Translations under genes and position numbers: made by a program
The notes under the pieces: generated by a model
Seen by the model: only the letters and a program-made list of their open reading frames with translations
Database searches by the model: none
What the model was told of the DNA's origin: nothing
Shown: positions 37,052 to 45,509 of the stretch, in pieces
Position numbering within the stretch: the first letter of the stretch is position 1
Layout of the letters: the number at the start of each line of letters is the position of its first letter
NCBI RefSeq assembly: GCF_000974485.1
Contig: NZ_BBOM01000009.1
Coordinates: 434,001-498,000, forward strand
Length of the DNA: 64,000 bases
Source: Streptomyces sp. NBRC 109706
GTDB lineage: Bacteria; Actinomycetota; Actinomycetes; Streptomycetales; Streptomycetaceae
Direction of reading: 5' to 3'

Positions 37052-37069
37052 TATCTCGATGTCGAGATA
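37052..37069. promoter_or_regulatory. Palindromic operator candidate upstream of acnA (TamR-like)
   Basis: TATCTCGA-TG-TCGAGATA is a perfect eight-base inverted repeat. It is in the 354-base gap between acnA and the divergent membrane protein gene, a gap that is otherwise without genes. In S. coelicolor the MarR-family regulator TamR controls aconitase and other TCA genes through palindromes upstream of them; this site fits by position, but I assign it by inference only. Confidence 0.45.
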
Positions 37070-37261
37070 ACTCTACCGCATCCCCTCGGACAGGTGTCGG
37101 AGAGCGGGACGCCGCGCCGGGCCCGGGCGCCGGGGTGGGCGGCCCACTTCGCCCCCGTCATCCCCGGGGTGGACGGCCCGGGCGCCGGTCCCCCGCCGGG
37201 CGGAACAAGGTCCGGCCACGGAGCTGATCCGCACCCCCATCGGCCCTACCAGGCTGGGCAC

Positions 37262-37792
37262 ATGACCACCACGAACGCGCCCGGGCCGGGCCCAGGAACC
37301 GCGGGGCCCGCCCGGCCGCCCGTGCCGGCCTGGGCCGAGCGCGTCGCGCACGCCATCCCGCTGGTCGTGCTGCCGGTCGGCGTCTGGCGGCTGCCGATCG
37401 GTTTCGGACACGGCATGGGCGGCGAGCCGATGCCCTCGGCCTGGTTCAGTGACCCGTATGTCGTCGGGCTGACGGTCCTCAGCGAACTTCTGGCGCTGCT
37501 CGGCTTCGGACTGGTCCGCCGCTGGGGCGAGATCGTGCCCCGGTGGGTGCCCCGGCTCGGCGGGCGGCGCGTCCCGCCCGCCGCTGTGACCGTCCCCGCG
37601 ACCCTGGGCGGCCTCGCCCTCACGGCGATCACCGTCCAGTGGGTGTACGAGGCGACCACCAGCGGCAGGGACGCCTGGCCCTACGCCCCGGGCTGGGATC
37701 TCCTGGCGATGACGGTGAGCGGGCTGATGAGCCTGTGGGGTCCGCTGCTGCTGGCCCTCACCTACGCGTACCACCGACGCCGCCGGGCCTGA
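37262..37792 (+). CDS. Hypothetical four-helix membrane protein
   Basis: 176 residues. A Pro/Gly-rich N-terminus is followed by about four membrane segments (AHAIPLVVLPVGVWRLPIG, VVGLTVLSELLALLGFGLV, PATLGGLALTAITVQWV and LLAMTVSGLMSLWGPLLLAL) and a basic tail. Family not recognised by name; similar small proteins are common in actinomycetes. It is divergent from acnA and convergent with the APH-like kinase gene. Confidence 0.75.
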   Translation: MTTTNAPGPGPGTAGPARPPVPAWAERVAHAIPLVVLPVGVWRLPIGFGHGMGGEPMPSAWFSDPYVVGLTVLSELLALLGFGLVRRWGEIVPRWVPRLGGRRVPPAAVTVPATLGGLALTAITVQWVYEATTSGRDAWPYAPGWDLLAMTVSGLMSLWGPLLLALTYAYHRRRRA

Positions 37793-37837
37793 CTCCGGAC
37801 CTGACTCCGGGCCCGGCTTTCGGCGGCCACGGCGGCG

Positions 37838-38734
37838 TCAACGGGTCAACGTCAGGAGTTCGTCGATCGCGGGTTCCGGGCCGCCCGAGGCGAGGTGGGC
37901 GACGGCGGCGAAGGGGGCGATGGTTCGGCTCCAGGCGTGGAGGCGGTCGGGGTCGAGTCCGCAGGCCGCGGCCACCCGTGCGCAGCGGGCCCCGACGCCG
38001 TCCGTTCCGGCGCCGGCCACCACATAGTCCACCGCGTCGAAGCAGGGATCGCCCACACACGCCTTCGGGTCGATGGCCATCAGCCCCCGCTCCCGGCCGC
38101 CGTCGAGCACATTGCCCAGGTGCAGATCGCCATGGAGCAGCACGGTGGTGCTCGGCGTGTCGAGCAGTCGTTCGCAGCGTCGGACGGCGAGATCCCAGGC
38201 GGCGGTGTCGAGGCGGGCCGCGATCGCCGGCTCGGTCAGCCGCCGGCCGACCCGGGCGAAGGCTTCTTCCATCCGGCCGCGCAGCGTTCGTGTGGGCCGG
38301 GGCGGCGGGGGCACCGAGTGCAGCGCGGCGAGGAGTTCGGCCCACCGCGCCGGGAGCGAGGCGGCCGGCAGGTCATCCGCCGGCGTTCCCGGCACGATCT
38401 CCTCCAGCACCATGGCGCCCGCGTGCTCGTCGAAGGCCAGCACGGCGGGCACCCGGCCGGACGGGGCGAACCGGGCCAGCATCCGGGTCTGCTCGGCCAA
38501 CAGGGCGCGTTCCGGGCTGAGTTTGAGCACCGCCGGCGTTCCGTCCGGCCAGCGGCAGCGCAGGGTGACCGACGAGGCGCCGTCCGGGAGCGGCCCGTCG
38601 AGCGTCAGGCCCCAACGGGATGCCAGCCGGGCGATCAGTTCGGGCGTGTCGGCGCACCAGGCGGCGGCTTCCGGGCCGAACCGGCCGACGATTCTGGTGG
38701 TCAGGCTCGCCAGATCGATGAACTCTTCCGTCAT
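37838..38734 (-). CDS. Aminoglycoside phosphotransferase family kinase (APH(6)-like)
   Basis: 298 residues with the protein-kinase-like APH fold: nucleotide-site Lys in PAVLKLSPERALLAEQ, the catalytic loop VLLHGDLHLGNVLDG, and the metal-binding LMAIDPKACVGDPCFD. The last segment is close to the streptomycin/hydroxyurea 6-kinase subgroup (APH_6_hur). Many such chromosomal kinases act on unknown metabolites, so resistance is only a possibility. I chose the ATG at 38734; a frame extension to 38770 adds nothing conserved. Confidence 0.85.
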   Translation of the reverse strand: MTEEFIDLASLTTRIVGRFGPEAAAWCADTPELIARLASRWGLTLDGPLPDGASSVTLRCRWPDGTPAVLKLSPERALLAEQTRMLARFAPSGRVPAVLAFDEHAGAMVLEEIVPGTPADDLPAASLPARWAELLAALHSVPPPPRPTRTLRGRMEEAFARVGRRLTEPAIAARLDTAAWDLAVRRCERLLDTPSTTVLLHGDLHLGNVLDGGRERGLMAIDPKACVGDPCFDAVDYVVAGAGTDGVGARCARVAAACGLDPDRLHAWSRTIAPFAAVAHLASGGPEPAIDELLTLTR

Positions 38735-38800
38735 CCGGGTCAGTGTGCCGCTCCCCTGGCCGCTGTCCACCGGCTTTCCCCGCCCGGACGGCGGCGCGGG

Positions 38801-39175
38801 TCAGGGGCGGCCCGCGTGGTTGGGGAGTTGGGTCTCCACCAGATGCAGGATCTCGTGGTCGCCGAGGCCCTGCCGGCGGGACTCGGCGACCAGCTCGGCG
38901 GCCAGCCGCACCAGCTGCGCGCGGCGGGGCGCGTCCGTCCGGCCGGTGATCACCGTGCCGCGCCCCCGGCGCACCTCGACCAGGCCCTCGTCCCGCAGCC
39001 GCTGGTAACCCCGCAGCACCGTATGGACGTTGATCCCCAGGGAGTCGGCCAGCGAGCGGGCCGGCGGCAGCCGTTCGCCGGCGGTGGCGGTGCCGTCGGC
39101 GATGGCGCCCCGCACACAGCCGGCGATCTGATCACCCAGCGGGACGGGCGAGTCGGGGGTGACGCGGAACAGCAT
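38801..39175 (-). CDS. GntR-family regulator, YtrA subfamily
   Basis: 124 residues. A winged helix-turn-helix at about 8-75 (PLGDQIAGCVRGAIADGTA, LPPARSLADSLGINVHTVLR) is followed by a short helical dimerisation tail, the size and layout of YtrA-type GntR repressors, which respond to cell-envelope stress in other bacteria. The ATG overlaps the stop of the DUF1648 gene as ATGA, so the two form an operon. A 23-base near-palindrome upstream of that operon is its likely operator. Confidence 0.88.
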   Translation of the reverse strand: MLFRVTPDSPVPLGDQIAGCVRGAIADGTATAGERLPPARSLADSLGINVHTVLRGYQRLRDEGLVEVRRGRGTVITGRTDAPRRAQLVRLAAELVAESRRQGLGDHEILHLVETQLPNHAGRP

Positions 39176-40143
39176 CAGGCCGCGCTCCCCCGCCGACGCT
39201 CCGCCAGCCCGTTGAGCAGCGCCGCGGCCGTCTCGGCGTCGTCGACGGTGACCACGAACGCCCGGCCGTCGGCCAGCCGCAGCGACAGCGCCTCCCCCGA
39301 GCGCAGCACCAGACCCGAGGCGCCGGGGCGCACCCGATAACCCCAGCCGCCGAAGTCGGCGACCGGCCTGACCTGGCGGACGCCCGCGTCCACCACCCGC
39401 TCCATCGGGACGGAGAGCCGGGGCCTGGGCAGCAGCGGCAGATCCACCAGCAGGCCGTGCTCGTCGACGGTGACCCGCGCGGCGGCGCAGGCGCCGACCA
39501 GCGCCGCCGTCACCAGCACGATCACGCCGGGGATCCAGTCCCCCATCGCCAGCGGCAGCACCGCCGCCAGCGCGGCGACCCCGGCCCCGAAGAGCAGCGC
39601 GCGCGAGCCGACCGACCGGCTCCAGACGGCGTTCTCGCCGTCGGCCAGCGGCATCGCGGGGACCGGGGGCACGGCCTGGCCCGGCCAGGAGCCGTCGTCG
39701 TCCGCCGCGCCCGACCGGCCGGTCAGCAGCCAGGCCGCCCAGCCGACCAGCGCCGCCGCGCCGAAGATCAGCGGCAGCCACCACAGCGGCAGTTCGGCGG
39801 CCGCCGGATCCGTCAGATCGGCGTTGACGACCAGCGCGCAGATGAGCACGGCGCCGGTGACGGTGGCGACGGCGGCGCCGATGGCGACCAGGAACCTGGG
39901 CGGCCCGAAGCGGCCGAGCCAGACGGACAGGACCATCACCAGACCCGTGGCGACCAGGGTGAACAGGCCGCCGATCACGGCGAAGTCGCGCGACAGGAAG
40001 CCGTCCGCCCCGCCGGAGCCGCCGAAGTGCGTCGCCACCCGGTCCGGCAGCCGGTCGTAGAGACGGATCGCGGTGACCAGATAGACGGTGGCGGCCACCG
40101 CGAAGGGCAGGGCCACCAGGACGACGTTTCTGACGCTGCGCAT
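39175..40143 (-). CDS. DUF1648 membrane protein
   Basis: 322 residues. The N-terminal DUF1648 segment (RLYDRLPDRVATHFGGSGGADGF) is followed by about five further membrane helices and a C-terminal soluble domain of about 95 residues (MERVVDAGVRQVRPVADFGG). DUF1648 proteins commonly sit in operons with YtrA-type GntR regulators, as here, and may help in envelope-stress or peptide-antibiotic responses. The gene is divergent from the Xre-MurA fusion gene. Confidence 0.85.
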   Translation of the reverse strand: MRSVRNVVLVALPFAVAATVYLVTAIRLYDRLPDRVATHFGGSGGADGFLSRDFAVIGGLFTLVATGLVMVLSVWLGRFGPPRFLVAIGAAVATVTGAVLICALVVNADLTDPAAAELPLWWLPLIFGAAALVGWAAWLLTGRSGAADDDGSWPGQAVPPVPAMPLADGENAVWSRSVGSRALLFGAGVAALAAVLPLAMGDWIPGVIVLVTAALVGACAAARVTVDEHGLLVDLPLLPRPRLSVPMERVVDAGVRQVRPVADFGGWGYRVRPGASGLVLRSGEALSLRLADGRAFVVTVDDAETAAALLNGLAERRRGSAA

Positions 40144-40227
40144 GTGCTCTCCCCTGGCTCGTGGCGGGCGCCCCGTCCCGGTCGAAACCCCGGGCCCCGC
40201 GCCGCCGTTCGCATGGACGTCCGCCGA

Positions 40228-40250
40228 TTGTTCGCATTCAATGAGAACAA
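40228..40250 (-). promoter_or_regulatory. YtrA/GntR operator candidate
   Basis: A 23-base inverted repeat with arms TTGTTC-N-CATT and AATG-N-GAACAA; only the central base and one pair are unmatched. It lies 85 bases before the DUF1648 start, in the spacer to the divergent gene. A GntR dimer would bind a site of this size and symmetry. Confidence 0.6.
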
Positions 40251-40308
40251 GTAGAACATATGACTGTCCGGCGTGTCATCACTCGAACGGAGCAGCTGGG
40301 GAGGAGCA

Positions 40309-40324
40309 ATCTCATATGTGAGAT
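40309..40324 (+). promoter_or_regulatory. Palindrome just upstream of the Xre-MurA fusion gene
   Basis: ATCTCA and TGAGAT are separated by TATG, 12 bases before the ATG. The encoded protein begins with a helix-turn-helix, so this may be its own operator; the position would block translation initiation or a promoter close to the gene. Confidence 0.4.
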
Positions 40325-40336
40325 AAGCTCGTACTC

Positions 40337-41866
40337 ATGATCGATGACTACCTGGCCCGCATCGGACAGCTCATTCGGGACGCACGCCAACATCGTGGCC
40401 TGACACAGTCCCAGCTCGCGGAGGCGCTCAGCACCAGTCAGAGCGCGGTCAACCGTATCGAACGGGGAAACCAGAACATCAGCCTTGAGATGATCGCCCG
40501 CATCGGCGAGGCGCTTGACAGCGAGATCGTCTCGTTGGGTTACGCCGGTCCGATGCATCTGCGGGTCGTCGGCGGCAGACGGCTGCACGGCAGCATCGAT
40601 GTGAAAACCAGTAAGAACGCCTGTGTGGCGCTGCTGTGCGGCAGCCTGCTCAACTCCGGCCGCACGGTGCTGCGCCGGGTCGCCAGGATCGAGGAGGTCT
40701 TCCGCATCCTGGAGGTGCTGAACTCGGTCGGCGTGCGCACCCGTTGGATCAACGAGGGCGCCGACCTGGAGATCGTGCCGCCGGCCGAGCTCGATCTGGA
40801 CGCGATCGACCAGGACGCGGCCCGCCGCACCAGGAGCATCATCATGTTCCTCGGCCCGCTGCTGCACCGGATGGACCGCTTCAAGATCCCCTACGCCGGC
40901 GGCTGCGACCTCGGCACCCGCACCGTCGAGCCGCACATGATGGCGCTGCGCCGCTTCGGCCTCGAAGTCACCGCGACCGACGGCGTCTACCACGCGACGG
41001 TCAACCCCGAGACGAGCCTGGACCGCCCGATCGTGCTGACCGAGCGCGGCGACACCGTCACGGAGAACGCGCTGCTGGCCGCCGCCCGGCACGACGGCAC
41101 CACGGTGATCCGCAATGCCTCGTCCAACTACATGGTTCAGGATCTGTGCTTCTTCCTTGAGCAACTGGGCGTCGGCATCGAGGGCGTGGGCACCACCACG
41201 CTCACCGTGCACGGTGTCCCCGAGATCGACCGCGATGTGGACTACTCCCCGTCCGAGGACCCGGTCGAGGCGATGAGCCTGATCGCCGCCGCGGTGGTCA
41301 CCGAGTCCGAGCTGACCGTCCGCCGGGTGCCGATGGAGTTCCTTGAGATCGAGCTAGCGGTGCTGGAGGGCATGGGCCTGGACCACGACCTCGGCCCCGA
41401 GTACAAGGCGGACAACGGCCGCACCCGGCTGGCCGACCTGACGGTCCGGCCCTCCAAGCTGGAGGCACCGATCGACAAGATCCACCCGATGCCGTTCCCC
41501 GGCCTGAACATCGACAACGCGCCGTTCTTCGCGGCGATCGCGGCCACCGCGCACGGCTCGACCATGATCCACGACTGGGTCTACGACAACCGCGCCATCT
41601 ATCTCACCGACCTCAACCGCCTCGGCGGCCGGCTCCAACTCCTCGACCCACACCGGGTGTTGGTCGAGGGCCCCACACGCTGGCGAGCCGCCGAGATGAT
41701 GTGCCCGCCGGCCCTGCGCCCGGCCGTGGTGGTGCTGCTGGCGATGATGGCGGCCGAGGGCACGTCGGTGCTGCGCAACGTCTATGTGATCAACCGGGGG
41801 TACGAGGACCTGGCCGAACGGCTGAACTCCGTCGGCGCCCAGATCGAGACCTTCCGCGACATCTGA
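40337..41866 (+). CDS. Xre HTH fused to MurA-like enolpyruvyl transferase domain
   Basis: 509 residues. Residues 5-65 are a Cro/C1 helix-turn-helix (GLTQSQLAEALSTSQSAVNR). From residue 74 on it is a UDP-GlcNAc enolpyruvyl transferase fold. MurA active-site features kept: Lys-Asn (TSKNACVAL, residues 93-94), the catalytic Cys (GGCDLGTR, Cys190), the Asp of the PTD-type loop (LNIDNAP) and the final Arg (NRGYEDL). The conserved Asp of the MurA motif DLRA is not present: the segment reads PALRPA. Streptomyces genomes carry this fusion beside aconitase-region genes in addition to a normal MurA. It may be an enzyme, a UDP-GlcNAc sensor that binds DNA, or both. Confidence 0.85.
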   Translation: MIDDYLARIGQLIRDARQHRGLTQSQLAEALSTSQSAVNRIERGNQNISLEMIARIGEALDSEIVSLGYAGPMHLRVVGGRRLHGSIDVKTSKNACVALLCGSLLNSGRTVLRRVARIEEVFRILEVLNSVGVRTRWINEGADLEIVPPAELDLDAIDQDAARRTRSIIMFLGPLLHRMDRFKIPYAGGCDLGTRTVEPHMMALRRFGLEVTATDGVYHATVNPETSLDRPIVLTERGDTVTENALLAAARHDGTTVIRNASSNYMVQDLCFFLEQLGVGIEGVGTTTLTVHGVPEIDRDVDYSPSEDPVEAMSLIAAAVVTESELTVRRVPMEFLEIELAVLEGMGLDHDLGPEYKADNGRTRLADLTVRPSKLEAPIDKIHPMPFPGLNIDNAPFFAAIAATAHGSTMIHDWVYDNRAIYLTDLNRLGGRLQLLDPHRVLVEGPTRWRAAEMMCPPALRPAVVVLLAMMAAEGTSVLRNVYVINRGYEDLAERLNSVGAQIETFRDI

Positions 41867-41883
41867 TCCCGCCGTTCCGGAAA

Positions 41884-41924
41884 GGCGGGCCGCCGCACCC
41901 GGGAGCGGGGTGCGGCGGCCCGCC
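41884..41924. terminator. Bidirectional hairpin between convergent genes
   Basis: A perfect 17-base inverted repeat (41884-41900 and 41908-41924) with a seven-base loop, between the stops of the Xre-MurA gene and the DOMON-like gene. Confidence 0.85.
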
Positions 41925-41931
41925 CTGGCGC

Positions 41932-42999
41932 TCAGGGAGCGAGGGCGCCGACCCGGGCGAAGGGCACGGTGAAGGCGTCGTAGTCCTCCTTCTCGTGTGA
42001 GGTGGACTCGTCGGGCCCGTAAGGCTCAAGGGCGTTGTCCAGCACGGTCGGATCGTGCGGCAGCGACTCCACGGCCGACTGGCCGAAGGTGGAGACCACC
42101 ATCACGCCCAGCCCCTGCTCCTCGACCGCCGCCCTGGTCAGACCGAGGGCGGCCAACGGGATCCCGATCTCGTAGACGGTGTCCTGCTCGGGGTCGTGAC
42201 CGCCGGCGAGCAGATCGCTGTAGAGCGTGGGATCGGCGAGGTCGTCCGGGGTGTAGCCGGCGTGGCCGTTGCCCTCGATGCCCCACACCTCGTCGACGGT
42301 GAGCCCGTCCCCGTACGCGTACTCGATGCCCGCCTCCGCGAAGGAGGTGTTGTTGGCCGGCTGGTGGTCGAAGCCGCCCTCGGCGTTGAGGCCGAACAGC
42401 GCAGGCTCGCCGACCCCCGGCTTGGTGGAGAAGTTCGCCAGCCGGTCGACCTCCTCGTTGGCGAAGGAGGTGCGGATGTCCCAGACCCCGTCCGGGCCCG
42501 CGCCCACCACGCCGTCCGATCCGGCGGCCGGGTCGACGTCCAGGGCGATGGAGACGGGGAGGTCGATCGCGTAGGGCTTGCCGTTGCCCGACTGCGGGTA
42601 GTCCTGCGCGGGGTCGGCGACATCGGTGACATTGGTGTACTGCCACATCAGGTACAGGTTCTCGTCGTCCCAGGCGGCGGAGAGGGCATACAGGTCGTAG
42701 ACCGGCCCCTCGTGGCTGCCCCGGAAGATGCGGGGGTCGTCATTGGCCACGCCCTGGGCGATGACCAGCTCCGGCGTCCAGTCGTCGGCCGCGCCGTCCA
42801 CCGTGATGGTGGCCGAACCGCCCACGCCACCCTCCGGGTTGGTGGCGTAGTAGGGGCTGCCCGAGTCGGGTTCGGCGGCGGCAGGGCCGGTCGCCAGGGC
42901 GTGGCCGGCGGCCAGCGGGGCGAGGAGAACGGTCAGGGCCAGGGCGAGCCCGGCCCGGCCGCGCGGACCGGTACGGCTGGTGGGGGAACTTCTGCGCAC
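41932..42999 (-). CDS. Secreted DOMON/CBM9-like protein
   Basis: 355 residues. A Sec signal peptide (basic start, then LALALTVLLAPLAAGHALA) is followed by one large beta-rich domain with TITVDGAADDWTPELVIA, LYALSAAWDDENLYLMWQYT and SIALDVDPAAG, resembling the DOMON/CBM9-like modules found at the end of secreted amylases and glucodextranases. No catalytic domain is present, so it may bind sugars or haem. The GTG at 42999 has GAAGGAG upstream. An inverted repeat before it resembles one before the next gene. Confidence 0.7.
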   Translation of the reverse strand: MRRSSPTSRTGPRGRAGLALALTVLLAPLAAGHALATGPAAAEPDSGSPYYATNPEGGVGGSATITVDGAADDWTPELVIAQGVANDDPRIFRGSHEGPVYDLYALSAAWDDENLYLMWQYTNVTDVADPAQDYPQSGNGKPYAIDLPVSIALDVDPAAGSDGVVGAGPDGVWDIRTSFANEEVDRLANFSTKPGVGEPALFGLNAEGGFDHQPANNTSFAEAGIEYAYGDGLTVDEVWGIEGNGHAGYTPDDLADPTLYSDLLAGGHDPEQDTVYEIGIPLAALGLTRAAVEEQGLGVMVVSTFGQSAVESLPHDPTVLDNALEPYGPDESTSHEKEDYDAFTVPFARVGALAP

Positions 43000-43046
43000 A
43001 ACGGCTCCTTCGGCTTGCTGCGGAAGGCCACACGCGCCAGCGGCCG

Positions 43047-43072
43047 TTCTGCAAGAAGATGCAGAAACTTGC
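43047..43072 (-). promoter_or_regulatory. Operator candidate upstream of the DOMON-like gene
   Basis: TTCTGCA-N6-TGCAGAA (43047-43066) overlaps GCAAG (43051-43055) paired with CTTGC (43068-43072). GCAAG/CTTGC half-sites also occur at 44592-44615 upstream of the neighbouring sugar-binding protein gene and resemble operators of LacI-family maltose regulators in Streptomyces. Confidence 0.5.
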
Positions 43073-43173
43073 GGCATCGTATGGGCGTTCCCCCGGGGTG
43101 TAAACAGTTCTCACAGGGAACCCCGCCATCGGGCCGAAACCGGGGCGTCAACGCTGGTCAACGCGTGGGCGGC

Positions 43174-44463
43174 TCACTCGCCGACCAGCCCGAGCAGGGT
43201 CTCCTGCAGCTCGGAGAGCGCGAGATCGCTCGGCTTCTCGCCGGTCATCGCCGCCTGGGCGGCCTCCTGGACGGCCGCGCTGACCTGGCTGTAGTTCACC
43301 GTCTGTGGTCGCGGCAGGGCGCCGATGATCGACTGCTTGAGCACCGGCAGATAGGGATAGCGCCGCACCGACTCGGGATCGTCGTAAAGATCCCCGTAGG
43401 CGGGGGCATTGGAGCCGACCGCCAGATTGGCGTGGGCGTTCTCCTCATTGGTCATGAAACGGATGAAGTCGATCGCGGTCGCCCCGTGCTCGGCGAACGA
43501 GGACACCGCGAGGTTGTGGCCACCCAGGCTGGACGAGCCGAGCCCCAACAGCCCCGGCAGCAGCGCGACATCGAAGTCGCCGGCCACCGCGCTCGATCCG
43601 TCGTCGGCGGCCAACGAGGTGTAGGCGTAGGGCCACTGCCGCATGAACACCAACTCGCCGTCCCGGAACGCCTCCCGCCCCTCCTCCTCGGTAAAGGCGA
43701 TGGCCCCCTCCGGCACCAGGCCGTCCCGGAAGGCGTCCACCAGGAAGTCCAGGCCGGCCCGCGCCTGCAGGGTGTCGACCCGGGGGCGTCCGTCGCGGTC
43801 CACGATCTCGGCGCGGGCGGAGTGCAGTGCCTCGGCGAAGTTGACCGTCAGCCCCTCGTACCGCTCGAACTGGCCGGCGTAGCAGGACATTTCGCCGGCC
43901 TCCGGCAGGGCGAGCACCGCCGCGCAGGCGTCGCGCAACGCCGCCCAGGTCATGGGGGGTTGTGCGATGCCGGCGCGCTCCAGCAGATCGGTGCGGTAGT
44001 ACAGCAGTCCGCCGTCGGCGTTCATCGGCACCGCGTACAGCTCGTCCCCGTACCGCGCGGTCTCCACCACCGGTGGCAGCATGGCGTCCAACGGGAAACG
44101 CTTCTCCGGCAGTTGGGCGATCCAGCCGTTCGCTGCGAACTCGGCGGTCCACACCACGTCCAGTGAGAGCACCGCGAACTCGTCGGAACCGGCCTCGGCG
44201 ACGCGCACCAGCTCCCGGCGCTGCTCGTCGGGATCGGCCGACAGCTCGACAAAGGTGACCCGCTCGTCCGGGCGCTCCTCGTTCCACCGGTCGAGCTGCC
44301 CGCGCACCACGCCGGTCAGATCCTCGCCGGCCGCATAGGTGATGGGGCCACGCCCCTCGAATGCCTCCCCACGCCAGCCGCGCCCCACCACGAGCAGCGC
44401 GGCCACCACGATCAGAGCCATCACCCCGGCCGCCGCCGCCCACCGACCCCGCACTCTTCGCAC
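43174..44463 (-). CDS. Extracellular sugar-binding protein (family 1), without lipobox
   Basis: 429 residues of the maltose/trehalose type solute-binding family: ITYAAGEDLTGVVRGQL, FAVLSLDVVWTAEFAANGWI, YAVPMNADGGLLYYRTDLLE and FMRQWPYAYTSL. The N-terminus has one hydrophobic segment (residues 9-27) but no Cys after it, so it would be held by an uncleaved helix or released, unlike most actinobacterial binding proteins, which are lipoproteins. No permease or ATPase gene is adjacent. The next gene on this strand encodes a secreted DOMON-like protein. Confidence 0.82.
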   Translation of the reverse strand: MRRVRGRWAAAAGVMALIVVAALLVVGRGWRGEAFEGRGPITYAAGEDLTGVVRGQLDRWNEERPDERVTFVELSADPDEQRRELVRVAEAGSDEFAVLSLDVVWTAEFAANGWIAQLPEKRFPLDAMLPPVVETARYGDELYAVPMNADGGLLYYRTDLLERAGIAQPPMTWAALRDACAAVLALPEAGEMSCYAGQFERYEGLTVNFAEALHSARAEIVDRDGRPRVDTLQARAGLDFLVDAFRDGLVPEGAIAFTEEEGREAFRDGELVFMRQWPYAYTSLAADDGSSAVAGDFDVALLPGLLGLGSSSLGGHNLAVSSFAEHGATAIDFIRFMTNEENAHANLAVGSNAPAYGDLYDDPESVRRYPYLPVLKQSIIGALPRPQTVNYSQVSAAVQEAAQAAMTGEKPSDLALSELQETLLGLVGE

Positions 44464-44591
44464 ACGCCCTCCAGACCGACCGGCACGGGCGTCGCGACGA
44501 GGGGGAACGGACCGCCGACCCCCCGGGCCACATCCCCCCGTGACTACTCCGCGTCACGCTAGGAGGGTGGCCGCGGGAGGTCAATACTTCC

Positions 44592-44615
44592 GCAAGCAAT
44601 TTCGCAATTTCTTGC
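44592..44615 (-). promoter_or_regulatory. Operator candidate upstream of the sugar-binding protein gene
   Basis: GCAAG (44592-44596) and CTTGC (44611-44615) enclose two direct copies of GCAATTTC. It is 129 bases before the start at 44463, in a low-GC pocket. The half-sites match those at 43051-43072. Confidence 0.5.
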
Positions 44616-44623
44616 AGCAGTGG

Positions 44624-45496
44624 TCAGCCGTCGGGGGTGAGGACGAGATCCGGGGTGAGGACGGCTTCGGTTTCGCGGTCCACGACGCCGACGCGGATGA
44701 CGCGTTCGGAGCGGCCGTCCCCGGTGGAGCGGACGTCGAGGGCGAAGAGGACGGAGACGGGGCGTTCCTGTTCGCCGACGCGGTGTGCGCCCGCGTAGTG
44801 GAGGATCCGCCAACCGTCCTCGTCCCAGTGCTCCAACAGCCCCGAGCGGATGATCGGGGAGACCGTCTCCCAGGCGAGGGAGCGTTCCAGGAGTTCGACC
44901 GAGGCCGCCACCGGGGTGCCGGCGCCGCCCGTGGTCAACGGGTGGCCGAACAGGCGCAGTCGGAGGCGGCGCAGCGGCGTCAGCCAGCGGTGCTCCGGCG
45001 CCGCCATCAGCCAGCCGAGGCCGGCGGCGCCCACCAGCAGCGTCGCCGCCGAGCCGAGGGGACGGTCCCCGACCACCGTCCACCAGGCGTCGTCGGCGAA
45101 CGTGCCGACCGCCGCGCCCAGCGCCACCGCGCCGGCACGGGCGAACGAGTACCAGCCGACGGGGGCGGTGTCGGAAGCCGTGCATCCGCAGGAGGCGTCG
45201 GGCGCCACCAGCTTGGCCGCGACCAGATAGGCCAGGAAGCCGGCGCCGAGCAGTGCCCCGCCGAGGATCGGCGCCGACGCCAGGGGAGCGACCAACAGGC
45301 CGACGCCGACGGCGAGTTCGGCCACCCCGGTGGCACGGAGCAGCCGCACCGCGCGGCCCGGATCGCGCAGCAGCCTGGGCAGCGCGCTGCGCGCCGCCTG
45401 GGCGCGCAGCGAGCGGCGTGCCACCTTGTCGGCGCCGCTGAGCAGCAGCAGGCAGCCGACCAGCGGCGGCAGCAGAGAGGCGATGATCGAGGTCAT
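44624..45496 (-). CDS. MauE/DoxX-type redox-associated membrane protein
   Basis: 290 residues. Four or five membrane helices in the first 170 residues (ASLLPPLVGCLLLLSGADK, VAELAVGVGLLVAPLA, ILGGALLGAGFLAYLVAA and others) fit the MauE family, known from methylamine utilisation, where it helps disulphide formation in the Cys-rich MauA. A Cys pair in ASCGCTASD lies at the membrane edge. The remaining 110 residues are a soluble domain of unknown type. It is the third gene of a set with a Tat-exported protein and a Cys-rich protein, which would be natural clients. Confidence 0.78.
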   Translation of the reverse strand: MTSIIASLLPPLVGCLLLLSGADKVARRSLRAQAARSALPRLLRDPGRAVRLLRATGVAELAVGVGLLVAPLASAPILGGALLGAGFLAYLVAAKLVAPDASCGCTASDTAPVGWYSFARAGAVALGAAVGTFADDAWWTVVGDRPLGSAATLLVGAAGLGWLMAAPEHRWLTPLRRLRLRLFGHPLTTGGAGTPVAASVELLERSLAWETVSPIIRSGLLEHWDEDGWRILHYAGAHRVGEQERPVSVLFALDVRSTGDGRSERVIRVGVVDRETEAVLTPDLVLTPDG

Positions 45497-45509
45497 GGCC
45501 GCCCCCGCC

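Noticed and set aside
37838..38734. Aminoglycoside resistance gene as part of a mobile resistance unit
   Set aside because: The kinase fold is clear, but there is no transposase, integrase or biosynthetic neighbour, and such kinases are common chromosomal genes in actinomycetes.
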